DNA of 64,000 nt from positions 310,001 through 374,000 of the forward strand of contig CP069418.1 of NCBI GenBank assembly GCA_017569305.1, given 5' to 3'. This stretch comes from Clostridiales bacterium FE2011 (lineage in GTDB: Bacteria; Bacillota; Clostridia; Christensenellales; Aristaeellaceae). Below the pieces are notes generated by a model that searched no databases, was not told where the DNA came from, and saw only the letters and a list, made by a program, of their open reading frames with translations. Position 1 is the stretch's first letter, and every line of letters begins with the position of its first letter. The position numbers were made by a program, and so were the translations under genes. Of the stretch, positions 43,002 through 52,164 are shown in pieces.

Positions 43002-45326
43002 TTGCCACGCAAGCTGTTTTCTCTTCTTCTCTGCGTTTTATTCCTCTTCAGCATTGCCTTTGCTGAGGAGCCGTCTGCCATACCTGCCCCCGGCTCCTTC
43101 ACCGATTTCGCAATTCTCTCCACAACAGATATGCACGGCAAGTGCTGGAATACCAATATCCTCACCGGAGCTGCCGAAAACAACAATATGCTCCGGGTTT
43201 CCACTGCCGTAAAGCAGATCCGTCAGGAGTACGATCCCGAAAACGTCCTGCTGATCGACAACGGCGACCTTTTCCAGGGTACTCCTGTCTCCCAGGTTCA
43301 GCTGCTCATGCGCGCCTCCGGAGAATCCACAGACCAGCCTGCCATGGCCGTATGCCTGAAGGAGATCGGCTATGACGTTTTTGTTCTGGGCAACCATGAA
43401 TTCAACTATGCCTGGGATATCATGAGCGATACCTATCATTGGCTGGAGGAAAACGGGGTTCCCGTCCTGGCAGCGAATGCCTGTTATGACGGAAGTGACC
43501 CGGCCCATGAAGCCGGAGAAAACGTCTTTACGCCCTATGTCATCAAAACCGTCACAGTCAATGGACATGAGCACAAAATCGGCATCCTGGGCTTTGAAAA
43601 CGTGGATATCACCCGCTGGGATCTGCCCGTCAACTATCCCGGCATTCGTTTTGTCCATCCAGGAAATGACGAATTCTCCAACGCCCGGGAAGCGGAGCTT
43701 TACCTTCCCCGCATGAAGGAAGAAGGCTGTGAGTTCATCATCGTCTCCTATCACGGCGGTATCGGGGATACGGATATCAGTCTTTTCTTCGGTGCCAATA
43801 CTGAAAGTCAGGGAATGCGGATGATCGGGGAAACAGAAGGCATTGATTTCCTGATTGCCGGTCATGACCACTCCACCGGTTATTCCAACACCTTCATCCC
43901 CAATGCCGCCGGGAAAGAGATTCCTGTAGTCAATGGCGGCGGTCAGGATCTGACAAAGACCGTTTTCCGCTTTTCAGAGGATGAAAACGGCACCCTGCAG
44001 TGGCAGATGCTCTCTTCCGAAAACCTGCAGCTCCGTGCCTTTGATACGGATTCTGCCCTGGAAGAAATCATCCGTCCCTACGCGGAGATTGCCGAAGCCG
44101 ATGTGGAGTCACCCGTCGGCATCGCAGGCGGCTATTGGGACAAGAGCAGCGAATTCTATACAAAGCAGACGGATTCCATGGATCTGGTCAGCGCTGCCAT
44201 GATGGACAGCGGTACAGAAGCCATGCGGCTGAAATACGGCGAATCCGGCCTGGAATCCCTGAAAGCAGCTACCGGTCTGGACCACCTGGACGTGGATATG
44301 GCCATAACCTCCGTCAGCAGCACCGGCTTCACCATCTGGCCCGGAAACATCAGCATGAAGGATATCTACCGCCTGTACCGATATGCCAACAATCTGCTGG
44401 TTCTGCCCATGTACGGCCGGGATATCCTGTCCATCATGGAAGAAAACGCAAAGAACCGCCTGACTGTACGGGTCATGAACGGAAACGCGTATTTCCATAC
44501 CATGGGAGATCAGTTTACCAATATCCTTTTCGGCGGTCTGAACTTTGTGATCGATATGTCCAGGTCGGAGGAACACCGCATCGGCATAAAGGATTTTGCC
44601 AATGGCCGGGCCTTTGACCGGGATGCTCTTTACCTGGTTGCCGTGAATAACTATCTCCTGGGCAACGAGCGCTGCGGCCTTCGCGCTTTCAGTGCGGATG
44701 ATGCTCTCTGGTCCCAGCTGGAGGATGGCGGCAGCATGACGATCCAGGACTCCATTGCGGCCTACATCCGCAAGGAAACAGAAGAAAAAGGCGCCCTGAC
44801 GCCGGACGCCTTTACCTGGTACTGGAAGATTGTCTATTCTGCGGATCCCGCCGCGCTCCCCGCTTACGAAGGAACAAAGGTTGCTTCCCTGGCGCAGAAG
44901 CCAGAGGACGGCCATACTTATGTCCTGTATAACGAATCCCAGGGCTGTGCGCTCACTGCCCGTGAATCCAACGGCGGCCTGGATGATACAAAGATCAATG
45001 CCTATGGGGAGTTCCTCGTGGATACCCTGCCGGAAAACGCGCTGCTGCTCACAGCCCATGTGGACACGGAAGGCCGCTTCTCATTCTCCGATCTGGAAGG
45101 CCGGTATCTTTCCTGCGTCTCCGGCGGCGGACTGAAGCTGACCGAAGGCCCGTCCGAAGATGACCTGAGCCTCTGGCAGCTGGAAGAAGCCTATGGCGGC
45201 TGGATCATCGTGAATGTCGGCGCCCGGGACAAGCAGGCACTTGAATTCTACTCCGACCGCTTCACCACCTACGTTCAGGGCACCTCCGGGCTGTATTTCT
45301 TCAATTTCTATGAGCCCCTCAGCTGA
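43002..45326 (+). CDS. Secreted 5'-nucleotidase / 2',3'-cyclic phosphodiesterase family protein
   Basis: 774 residues from a TTG start with AGGGGGG 8 nt upstream; this places a proper signal peptide (1-21, ending IAFAEE). The calcineurin-like phosphoesterase domain follows, with TDMHG (43-47 region), DNGDLFQGTP, GNHEFNY and GHDHS metal-binding motifs, then a 5'-nucleotidase C-terminal domain (about 340-610). A last 140-residue beta-rich domain has no sorting signal. It should recover nucleosides or phosphate outside the cell. The 3' end overlaps the convergent kinase gene by 8 nt. Confidence 0.92.
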   Translation: MPRKLFSLLLCVLFLFSIAFAEEPSAIPAPGSFTDFAILSTTDMHGKCWNTNILTGAAENNNMLRVSTAVKQIRQEYDPENVLLIDNGDLFQGTPVSQVQLLMRASGESTDQPAMAVCLKEIGYDVFVLGNHEFNYAWDIMSDTYHWLEENGVPVLAANACYDGSDPAHEAGENVFTPYVIKTVTVNGHEHKIGILGFENVDITRWDLPVNYPGIRFVHPGNDEFSNAREAELYLPRMKEEGCEFIIVSYHGGIGDTDISLFFGANTESQGMRMIGETEGIDFLIAGHDHSTGYSNTFIPNAAGKEIPVVNGGGQDLTKTVFRFSEDENGTLQWQMLSSENLQLRAFDTDSALEEIIRPYAEIAEADVESPVGIAGGYWDKSSEFYTKQTDSMDLVSAAMMDSGTEAMRLKYGESGLESLKAATGLDHLDVDMAITSVSSTGFTIWPGNISMKDIYRLYRYANNLLVLPMYGRDILSIMEENAKNRLTVRVMNGNAYFHTMGDQFTNILFGGLNFVIDMSRSEEHRIGIKDFANGRAFDRDALYLVAVNNYLLGNERCGLRAFSADDALWSQLEDGGSMTIQDSIAAYIRKETEEKGALTPDAFTWYWKIVYSADPAALPAYEGTKVASLAQKPEDGHTYVLYNESQGCALTARESNGGLDDTKINAYGEFLVDTLPENALLLTAHVDTEGRFSFSDLEGRYLSCVSGGGLKLTEGPSEDDLSLWQLEEAYGGWIIVNVGARDKQALEFYSDRFTTYVQGTSGLYFFNFYEPLS

Positions 45327-46215
45327 GCAGTTTCTTTGCGATGGCGCAGGCCCGGCTGTAGTACAACTCAAACTCCGCTTCCCGCGGCACAGTCAGATCC
45401 GTTAAGTATCTTTTCAGGATAATGATCAGCTCATCCAGTAAAGCCATCTGAACATCCCGGTCAAAGATACCCCTCGCCGGTTTCACAAGCAGGTTTTCAT
45501 AGATTGTATCCATGAAAATCTGCTTTTGTTTGTCTGTCATGCGGTAAGTATATTCTTTACCTTCTCCGGAATGGGCCATAAACCGGGCAATATCCAGGGC
45601 ATAGGGCAGAAAGCCGCCAAACTCCCAGTCAATGATATAAACCCGTTCTCCGTTGTATATGCAGTTGATTGGCAGGAAATCACCGTTCTCCATGGTCAGC
45701 GGCATATCCTTCAGTCTGTCCAGGTATGCTGCATATGCTTCCCGGAGCAGCGGTTCATTCTGCAGGAACTCCGCCCGTTCTTTCCGGCGGGCAATCAGTT
45801 TATCCGCTTCTGTCCTGTCATACTCCCTGTCCATCGGGAATGCGTTCATAATCTCCGCAACGGACCTTCCCGCGGCTGCAGCCGTTTCATCCGTAACTTC
45901 CTTCAGGTCATCGCCGGGGATAAACTCTGACAGCATGAATCCATCAGCAAAGCCCAGTACCTGCGGAACCGGCGCCCCTTCCGGAAATGACTGATATGTC
46001 TTTTTCTCACATTCATAAGCTTCCGGGGCTTCATCATACAGCTTCAGGATGGCTGCCCCGCCGGAATACACAATCTTAAAGACGTCATACCGCTTATGGA
46101 TATCCGCAAAATCATCGCAGAAACGGTATGCCTCAAACTCGCTGATCCCCGCCAGCTTCTCCAGCACTGGCTTCAGTGCTCCCACATCTTCCGTTTTTTC
46201 AAGATAAATACCCAT
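45319..46215 (-). CDS. APH-family phosphotransferase-like protein
   Basis: 298 residues of the aminoglycoside phosphotransferase/choline kinase fold. N-lobe with Lys in FKIVYSGGAAILKLYDE; the catalytic loop reads NGDFLPINCIYNGERVYIIDWEFGG, so the usual HGD is NGD: the Asp is kept but the His is replaced. IDWE supplies the metal Asp. It probably phosphorylates a small metabolite or is a resistance-like orphan. The start is the ATG just after a poor site. Convergent with the nucleotidase gene and overlapping it by 8 nt. Confidence 0.82.
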   Translation of the reverse strand: MGIYLEKTEDVGALKPVLEKLAGISEFEAYRFCDDFADIHKRYDVFKIVYSGGAAILKLYDEAPEAYECEKKTYQSFPEGAPVPQVLGFADGFMLSEFIPGDDLKEVTDETAAAAGRSVAEIMNAFPMDREYDRTEADKLIARRKERAEFLQNEPLLREAYAAYLDRLKDMPLTMENGDFLPINCIYNGERVYIIDWEFGGFLPYALDIARFMAHSGEGKEYTYRMTDKQKQIFMDTIYENLLVKPARGIFDRDVQMALLDELIIILKRYLTDLTVPREAEFELYYSRACAIAKKLLS

Positions 46216-46284
46216 ATATCAAATCCCCATAACCGTTTTTTTCTCAACCAGTTTTGTAACACACTCTCATTATTAAGTTTTAAG

Positions 46285-46393
46285 TTATTGAGCAGTTGTC
46301 CAAATCTATGATTTGGGTAACGACTGCCATGCTACAGCCGTCCATTTCTGCGAGTCTATGACGATGCAGAAATGGAATACGGCGATCGCAAAG
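46285..46393. repeat. Module C structured repeat
   Basis: Almost the sequence of A: TTATTGAGCAGTTGTCC, hairpin 1 with GGGTAACGACTG, hairpin 2 CCATTTCTGC / GCAGAAATGG with a different loop, ACGGCGATCGCAAAG, T-family tail ending CATTAATT. Confidence 0.85.
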
Positions 46394-46396
46394 TTT

Positions 46397-47284
46397 TCAG
46401 TTTTCATTAATTCTTTTTTCTGCAAATATTGCAGAAAAAAGAATCATTCCCGCCCCCACTACTCCCGCCGCGCTCAGCGGCTCCCTGAGCACCAGTGCAG
46501 ACAGCAGCAGGGCTGTCACCGGATCAATATAGCTGAGCATGGCAATGGACTGCGCTTTCAGCCCGTCCATACTGCCGAAATAAAGTACATAGGCAAATCC
46601 TGTGTGTATAACCCCCACCACAAGCAGCAGTATAACAGCGGTGGTGTTGAATCCTGCCCCGTCAATTCCGCCTGTCAGCAGCATATACGGGACCATCACC
46701 AGCCCGGCGCACAGCAGCTGAATCGTGGTCTTCCGGTATGCGTCCACGCCGGTGATTTTCTTGTTCATGATAATCACGGAAGCATAGCATACCGCTGCGC
46801 CAAGGCCCAGCAGCACACCTTTCAGGTTTCCTGTTCCGGCTCCCCCGCCCTCAGTCACACCGGAAACAAGCACCATACCGATCACAGCTATTACAGCGCA
46901 GATCGCTTTTCTTTTAGTCAGTTTTTCCCGGAACAGCAGCGGCGAAACAAGCATCACAATCGTTGGCTGCATATAGTAGCACAGGGTCGCCACTGCGACA
47001 GTCGTATGATTGTATGCCTCAAACAACAGCATCCAGTTGATACCGATCACAGCCCCGGAAACAGCCAGCCAGGTCACCGTCTGCCGCGGCAGTTTCTCTC
47101 CTGTGCTCTTTTTCTTTATCCGCGTAAAAGCCAGCAGGAGCAGTCCGCCGAGAATTCCCCGCACAAAAGCCAGGAATGCTGAAGAGCACGGAATATACCG
47201 CCTGAAAAGGCCGATTGTCCCGAAAATGAGCATGGACGCAACGATCATGATGACCGATCTGCGATCGTTTGTCTTATCCCCCAT
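46397..47284 (-). CDS. EamA/DMT-family transporter
   Basis: 295 residues, ten membrane spans in two five-span EamA repeats (RhaT/RarD-like). Characteristic bits: FRRYIPCSSAFLAFVRGILGGLLLLA, GINWMLLFEAYNHTTVAVATLCYYMQPTIVMLVSPLLFREKLTKRK and YVLYFGSMDGLKAQSIAMLSYIDPVTALLLSALVLREPLS. Probably exports a metabolite. The 3' end is odd: codons for GMILFSAIFAEKRIN form a perfect 16-bp inverted repeat, and the last residues (NEN and stop) come from the module C flank. Confidence 0.9.
   Translation of the reverse strand: MGDKTNDRRSVIMIVASMLIFGTIGLFRRYIPCSSAFLAFVRGILGGLLLLAFTRIKKKSTGEKLPRQTVTWLAVSGAVIGINWMLLFEAYNHTTVAVATLCYYMQPTIVMLVSPLLFREKLTKRKAICAVIAVIGMVLVSGVTEGGGAGTGNLKGVLLGLGAAVCYASVIIMNKKITGVDAYRKTTIQLLCAGLVMVPYMLLTGGIDGAGFNTTAVILLLVVGVIHTGFAYVLYFGSMDGLKAQSIAMLSYIDPVTALLLSALVLREPLSAAGVVGAGMILFSAIFAEKRINEN
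46410..46444. repeat. Inverted repeat within the EamA gene end
   Basis: Perfect 16-bp arms ATTCTTTTTTCTGCAA / TTGCAGAAAAAAGAAT, 3-nt loop, both arms translated. Confidence 0.85.
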
Positions 47285-47320
47285 GTCATCACCCCGCTGC
47301 GTCCAGTGTGTTTTTATGCT

Positions 47321-48316
47321 TTATTTCTGAAGTGATTCAAACCATTTAACGGCGCGTTCTGTCCATCCGGCCATACACATGCCGGAGCCGTCCGCGAAGC
47401 CGTGTCCGCCTTCAGGTCCGATTTCCAGCCTGCAGGGAATATTCATACTCTCAAGTACCCTGGCCAGCATCTTCGAATGCTCCGGATTAACCAGATCATC
47501 TCCGGCTGTCGCAAAGAGTGCGCAGGGCGGAAAACCTTCCGCGTGTTCCGGAATCTCATAGTCTCCCTTTACTGCTTCCTCACCGGGGCAGCCGAATATC
47601 CGGTACTGCCATTCCGTATCGTCCTCATCTTCACCATCATCGTCATCGTCGTACTTCATGCTCACTACGGAATAGACCGGGAAGCATGCCTCAGGTTTCG
47701 GCAGATTGTGGTCCGGATATCCCATCTTCGTATTCCACAGGCAGATCAGGTATCCGCCCGCAGAGAATCCGCAGGTGATATACCGGTCTGCCTGCACATG
47801 GAACTGTTCTTTCTTCTCCCGGATCAGCTGCAGCGCCCGGGCAAAGTCATCCATGTTCTTTTTCAGCAGACTGTCTTCTCCATCCACCTGGTAAGTCAGG
47901 ATAAACGCATGGTAGCCGCAGCGGTTGAATTGTTCCGCAATCGGCCAGCCTTCCGTCAGGTTCCACACGTTCACAAATCCACCGCCGGGCACCACCAGTA
48001 TAAACGGCCGGTTATCCGCCTCCGGATCGGCTGACGGGAACCACACCAGGCTGACGCCCTTGCGTGCTTCATCCTCTGCACACTCTTCCTCGCTGTACAG
48101 CGGATAATACCATTCTCCGGTATCCGCCGCTTCATACAGGCGCTGGATACCGTTATTGATATTTCCGAAGAAAACATGATCTTCTGTCAGCTGGCTCAGC
48201 GTCATATTCCATACTTCTTCATTCTTCAGGTTCCTGTTCCGGATCGCGTCTCGCGCAATCGGCCGGATCTTCGGGTTGCTCAGCAAATCACCCAGCGTGT
48301 TGAATTCATATGACAT
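47321..48316 (-). CDS. Alpha/beta hydrolase (BD-FAE/acetyl-esterase-like)
   Basis: 331 residues. Oxyanion motif VVPGGGFVN, nucleophile elbow GFSAGG (Ser in CGFSAGGYL), the acidic residue in AGDDLVNPEH and the catalytic His in GGHGFADG. This fits carbohydrate-ester or lipid esterases of family BD-FAE/Aes. No signal peptide, so it acts in the cytoplasm. The ATG has AGGAGGTATAAG upstream. Between it and the preceding gene is a REP-like hairpin. Confidence 0.88.
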   Translation of the reverse strand: MSYEFNTLGDLLSNPKIRPIARDAIRNRNLKNEEVWNMTLSQLTEDHVFFGNINNGIQRLYEAADTGEWYYPLYSEEECAEDEARKGVSLVWFPSADPEADNRPFILVVPGGGFVNVWNLTEGWPIAEQFNRCGYHAFILTYQVDGEDSLLKKNMDDFARALQLIREKKEQFHVQADRYITCGFSAGGYLICLWNTKMGYPDHNLPKPEACFPVYSVVSMKYDDDDDGEDEDDTEWQYRIFGCPGEEAVKGDYEIPEHAEGFPPCALFATAGDDLVNPEHSKMLARVLESMNIPCRLEIGPEGGHGFADGSGMCMAGWTERAVKWFESLQK

Positions 48317-48334
48317 AGCTTATACCTCCTAACC

Positions 48335-48360
48335 AGACAAGGGGACGGTTCTTTTGTCCT
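48335..48360. repeat. REP-like GGGGACGGTTC hairpin
   Basis: GACAA - GGGGACGGTTCTT - TTGTC, between the aldolase stop and the esterase ribosome site. Same loop as the copy at 30193 inside a gene. Confidence 0.75.
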
Positions 48361-48371
48361 GTTCCCAACCG

Positions 48372-49412
48372 TTAATTATTCATTGTTTCCAGTGCTTCTT
48401 CCAGCGCCTTCAGATCTTCATCCGTCGTTGACCAGCCCGTTGCAAAACGGACCACAGTATGTTCTTCATCCAGCTTCTCCCAGAAGCTGAAAGCCACCTT
48501 CTGTGCAATCTTCTCCATCTGGTGATTCTCCAGGATCACAAACTGCTGGTTGGTCGGTGACTGGATGAAGAACGATATCCCGTGTTTCCGGAAGATCTCC
48601 TTCAGCTTATCAGCCATCTCAATGGCATGACGGCCAATCCGGAAATACAGGTCATCCGTGAACAGTGCGTCAAACTGCACGCCAAGCAGCCGGCCTTTTG
48701 CCACCAGCGCTCCCCTTTTCTTTACGGAAGTCAGGAAGTGCTTCGGCATATTACCCTTGGTGAACACAACTGCTTCACCGCATAGGGCGCCCACCTTGGT
48801 ACCGCCAATATAAAACACATCGCACAGTCTGGCAATGTCAGAAAGGGTCAGATCGGTATCATGGCTCATCAGGCCGTATGCCAGTCTGGCTCCGTCCATG
48901 TACAGCGACATCTTATATTCCCGGCAGACCGCCGCAATGCTCTCCAGTTCCGCCTTCGTATACAGCGTACCATACTCCGTCGGATGGGAAAGATACACCA
49001 TCCCCGGGAATGTCATGTGTTCATGGCTTTCATCGCCGTAATACACCGTCAGGTACTCCTTCAGCGTCTCTGCCGCGATCTTTCCGTCCTTCTGCGGCAC
49101 CTCCAGCACTTCATGGCCGGTGTACTCAATGGCTCCCGCTTCATGCACGCTCACATGACCGGTTTTTGCGGCAATCACGCCTTCGTAATCTGCCAGCAGC
49201 GTGGAGATAACGACAGCATTGGTCTGTGTACCTCCCGTCAGGAAATACACCTCCGCCTCCGGTATGCCGATGGTCTCACGGATCTTTCTCTTGGCGCTTT
49301 CGCAATATGGATCCGAACCGTATCCCGGCAGGGATTCCAGGTTCGTCTCAATCAGTCTTTTGAGCACCTCTGGATGTGCCCCGGCAATATAGTCGCTTTC
49401 AAAGGAGATCAT
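48372..49412 (-). CDS. Threonine aldolase-family PLP enzyme
   Basis: 346 residues of the beta-eliminating lyase / low-specificity L-threonine aldolase fold. Pyridoxal-phosphate lysine likely in FYIGGTKVGALCGEAVVF; acidic and His residues in GHVSVHEAGAIEYTGHEVLEV and LYMDGARLAYGL match the cofactor site. It should split threonine or related beta-hydroxy amino acids to glycine and an aldehyde. The start is ATG after GGAGGTAACC. Single gene. Confidence 0.9.
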   Translation of the reverse strand: MISFESDYIAGAHPEVLKRLIETNLESLPGYGSDPYCESAKRKIRETIGIPEAEVYFLTGGTQTNAVVISTLLADYEGVIAAKTGHVSVHEAGAIEYTGHEVLEVPQKDGKIAAETLKEYLTVYYGDESHEHMTFPGMVYLSHPTEYGTLYTKAELESIAAVCREYKMSLYMDGARLAYGLMSHDTDLTLSDIARLCDVFYIGGTKVGALCGEAVVFTKGNMPKHFLTSVKKRGALVAKGRLLGVQFDALFTDDLYFRIGRHAIEMADKLKEIFRKHGISFFIQSPTNQQFVILENHQMEKIAQKVAFSFWEKLDEEHTVVRFATGWSTTDEDLKALEEALETMNN

Positions 49413-49511
49413 CTTGGTTACCTCCGCACATGAAATGGTTTTAACGATTAAACAACAGGATTTATCATTCGCTGTATGCTGAATATACTCCTTGCTGCAT
49501 CATTCGATTTG

Positions 49512-50225
49512 TCAGAACTGAATCGGCAAAAAGGACGCTGCAACCGCCAGGATCACCGCCGGCAGCAGATTGGCCACCCGGATCTTCTTTCCCCATACCA
49601 GGTTAAGTCCGACGCAGAAAATCAGCACAGAACCCACCAGGGACAGGTAGCCCAGGGCAGCTTCTGTCATAATCGGCTTAATGGCTGAAGCCAGCAGCGT
49701 CAGGCAACCTTCCCAGATCAATACCGGAACAGCGGAGAAAGCACAACCTTTCCCAAGAGAGCAGGTCATTACCATCACGATAATCAGGTCCAGAATAGAC
49801 TTGGTGCCCAGTGTGGACCAGTCTCCGGATATCCCATCCTGGATAGATCCCATAATCGCCATTGCGCCGATGCACACCGTCAGCGATGCCGTCACAAACC
49901 CGTTCACAAACTGATTGTCCCTGGCATTGCCCGTCTTTTTCTTCAGCCACTCGCCAAAGCGTTCGAACAGGCTTTCAATATTGATGATCTCACCGATCAG
50001 GCCGCCAAGTACAAGGCATCCCACCACCAACATGGATCCGCCGCTGGGCAGCAGATTGTGATGCAGCATATAGTTCATTGCGCCTGCAATGCCCATAAAA
50101 AGCGTTCCAATGCCGCAGGCCATCGTCAATGTCTCCTGATGGCGGTCTTTCAGCAGCTTTCCGAACAGATGTCCGCAGATTCCGCCAACAATGATGGCAG
50201 CAGTGTTAATGATTGCCCCGGTCAT
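49512..50225 (-). CDS. DUF554 membrane protein
   Basis: 237 residues, seven spans, Gly-rich. The N-terminus MTGAIINTAAIIVGGICGHLFGKLLKDRHQETLTMACGIGTLFMGI is the DUF554 (YdfK) signature. Function unknown; weak links to small-molecule transport have been proposed. GGGGAAAATACT precedes the ATG. Confidence 0.88.
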   Translation of the reverse strand: MTGAIINTAAIIVGGICGHLFGKLLKDRHQETLTMACGIGTLFMGIAGAMNYMLHHNLLPSGGSMLVVGCLVLGGLIGEIINIESLFERFGEWLKKKTGNARDNQFVNGFVTASLTVCIGAMAIMGSIQDGISGDWSTLGTKSILDLIIVMVMTCSLGKGCAFSAVPVLIWEGCLTLLASAIKPIMTEAALGYLSLVGSVLIFCVGLNLVWGKKIRVANLLPAVILAVAASFLPIQF

Positions 50226-50246
50226 AGTATTTTCCCCACAATAATT

Positions 50247-50996
50247 TTACTGTTCCCTGTTAACCTGCTTCATATACCAGTAAGTATATACCTTTTCAAA
50301 TCCCAGCTTCCGGTACAGGTTCAGTGCCACATTGTTCCCCTGCACCACCTGCAGGTATGCATACCTTGCGCCGTCTTCCTTCGCTTTGGCCAGGATCGCC
50401 CGGCAAAGCTTTTCGCCTAGGCCTTGTCCCCGCTGTGCAGGATCCACAACCACGTTATGCAGCAGAACGTATCCCTGTTCAGACGCAGTTGACGCACAGG
50501 CGGCAGGTTTTCCGTCCTTCATTACTGTACAGTAGATCGTATCAACGACTACTTTGTCAACAATCTGACGGAACAATTCCTGTTCTTTTCCTTTTCTGTT
50601 CTCAAATTCGAAATAGGCCGGCAGCCACTCCTGCGGTTTCTCCGCGAAAACGCATTCGCTCATATCCGCCGCCAGGTCGGTGTTCTTCAGGTCCAGGATC
50701 ATCACGTCCGTAGGCGTGACCACCTTATAGCCCCGTTTTTCCAGGTAATTGGAAAGTTCTGTATCATACTCTGTCAGTTTGAAAAGTGTGGGCAGTCCCT
50801 GCTTCGCGTAGCATTTCTCGCAGTATGCCACTTTCTCCTCAATTCCCTTCCGGGAAGGATAAATCACGCTGATGGAATTTGCCCTGCCTGTAAATCCTTC
50901 AGAGAACCGCAGCAGCCATCCGTCATACTGCATCACATTCAGTGCCACATGTCCGTTAGCCGCGATCTCTTCCAGAAAATATGCCTGTTCTTTCAT
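50247..50996 (-). CDS. GNAT acetyltransferase with N-terminal extension
   Basis: 249 residues from the ATG at 50996; a GTG at 51020 is possible, immediately after the upstream stop codon. The C-terminal third is the GNAT fold with the acetyl-CoA loop VVVDPAQRGQGLGEKLCRAILAKAK and a NNVALNLYRKLGFEKVYTYWYM end. The N-terminal 150 residues form a second, degenerate GNAT-like half (LRFSEGFTGRANSISVIYP). This double layout is common for uncharacterised Firmicutes proteins. Follows another GNAT gene on the same strand, probably in one operon. Confidence 0.83.
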   Translation of the reverse strand: MKEQAYFLEEIAANGHVALNVMQYDGWLLRFSEGFTGRANSISVIYPSRKGIEEKVAYCEKCYAKQGLPTLFKLTEYDTELSNYLEKRGYKVVTPTDVMILDLKNTDLAADMSECVFAEKPQEWLPAYFEFENRKGKEQELFRQIVDKVVVDTIYCTVMKDGKPAACASTASEQGYVLLHNVVVDPAQRGQGLGEKLCRAILAKAKEDGARYAYLQVVQGNNVALNLYRKLGFEKVYTYWYMKQVNREQ

Positions 50997-51021
50997 CTTC
51001 TTTATCTTATCCTTTATCACT

Positions 51022-51423
51022 TCAGAATTTCATAAAGCCGGTGCATCCGAGATCTGACAGTTTTCGGAAGCCGGCAGACTCATAAAAGGCGATGGTTTCG
51101 GGCTTGCTGTCCGTCACCAGTTCAATCTGGCGCACATGACCGTATTTGGACATGATCTCCTTCAGCAAGGCCGTTCCAATGCCCTTCCGTCGGTATTCCG
51201 GAAAAACCAGGATATCCTGGACAAACACAATTGTTTCCCCGTCCCCGACAACACGAATAATGCCCATCAGTTGTTCTCCCTCATATGCTCCCAGCACCAG
51301 CAGGGAGTTTTCATAGCCTTTCCGCAGAGCTTCCGGATCATCTGTATAGGCTTTCCACCCAACCGCGGAATACAGCCCGATGATCTCCCGCTCGTCATAA
51401 TGCTTATATTCTCTGATCTCCAT
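51022..51423 (-). CDS. Single-domain GNAT acetyltransferase
   Basis: 133 residues, N-acetyltransferase fold with DILVFPEYRRKGIGTALLKEIMSKYG (acetyl-CoA loop RRKGIG) and YESAGFRKLSDLGCTGFMKF at the end. The N-terminus IREYKHYDEREIIGLYSAVGWKAYTDDPE is typical of small YhbS-/PanZ-unrelated GNATs annotated in many Firmicutes. Substrate unknown. Runs directly into the next GNAT gene. Confidence 0.85.
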   Translation of the reverse strand: MEIREYKHYDEREIIGLYSAVGWKAYTDDPEALRKGYENSLLVLGAYEGEQLMGIIRVVGDGETIVFVQDILVFPEYRRKGIGTALLKEIMSKYGHVRQIELVTDSKPETIAFYESAGFRKLSDLGCTGFMKF

Positions 51424-51437
51424 TTCAGTATTACCTT

Positions 51438-51501
51438 ATTTTTCAGTTTTAAGTTTTAAGTTTTCAATATTCATTAGCGATACGATTAAAAATCGTATCG
51501 C
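51438..51501. repeat. T-family repeat (copy 6) and inverted repeat at the phosphatase stop
   Basis: TTTTTCAGTTTTAAG and CAATATTCATTA, then 11-bp perfect arms GCGATACGATT / AATCGTATCGC (51477-51487, 51491-51501), with the TAA stop of the next gene at 51486-51488. Confidence 0.82.
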
Positions 51502-52013
51502 CTTATTTCTCCATTCTTAATCCCAAATCCTGAATACTCGTCATTCGTCATTTCCCGGAAATAGGATTCCACCACCCTGGCAATGCCGTTATGCGCCACC
51601 AGGATAAAGTCCCGGTCATCCTTTTTCAGGTCATCAATCAGGTTATAGATCCGCTGTGCCACATGGAGCATGGACTCCCCGCCCTCATATCGGTTCAGGA
51701 ACTGTTTCTTTGCCTCGAAGAATTCTTCTCCGTTTCGCGGCGTAGACTCATACTTTCCGTATGCCTGTTCAAACAGTCTCGGTTCTTCCTGCATCGGTAT
51801 GCCGGTGACCTCGGAGATGTGTCGCGCTGTATCCTTAGCCCTGGAAAGCGGAGAATACAGAATCAGATCCGCGTGAATGCCTTCCGCCAGGATCTTCTTT
51901 CCCGTTTCAATTGCCTGCTGGTGACCCTTCTCCGTCAGCGGGCTGTCCGTTGCCCCGCAGATCTTATTTTCCACATTCCACACGGTCTCCCCGTGCCTGA
52001 CAAAATAAAACAT
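51486..52013 (-). CDS. Histidine phosphatase family protein
   Basis: 175 residues of the phosphoglycerate-mutase-like fold: VRHGETVWN (His phosphoacceptor), SPLSRAKDTA and VAHNGIARV with the second His, Glu in RLFEQAYGKYE. May dephosphorylate a sugar phosphate or cobalamin precursor (CobC-like), but no cobalamin genes are near. The stop codon is inside an inverted repeat. RBS unclear, GAAGGAAAGACG. Confidence 0.88.
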   Translation of the reverse strand: MFYFVRHGETVWNVENKICGATDSPLTEKGHQQAIETGKKILAEGIHADLILYSPLSRAKDTARHISEVTGIPMQEEPRLFEQAYGKYESTPRNGEEFFEAKKQFLNRYEGGESMLHVAQRIYNLIDDLKKDDRDFILVAHNGIARVVESYFREMTNDEYSGFGIKNGEIRRYDF

Positions 52014-52043
52014 CTATCGTCTTTCCTTCCCGAATGCCTTAGT

Positions 52044-52163
52044 CATCACATTGGCCTCAAGGCCAATATTTCACAAAGCCGCTTTGCGGCTTTATTTCAC
52101 ATCTGCCAAAGGCAGAAATTTCACATTCCGAAGCTGCTTTTTGTTGCTTCGGAATATTTCATT
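52044..52163. repeat. H5 hairpin array
   Basis: ATTGGCC/GGCCAAT, AAAGCCGC/GCGGCTTT, ATCTGCC/GGCAGA and ATTCCGAAGC/GCTTCGGAAT with ATTTCAC linkers, between the racemase and phosphatase genes. The terminal inverted repeat at the racemase stop is weak here (TCAATTTGA only). Confidence 0.8.
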
Positions 52164-52164
52164 T

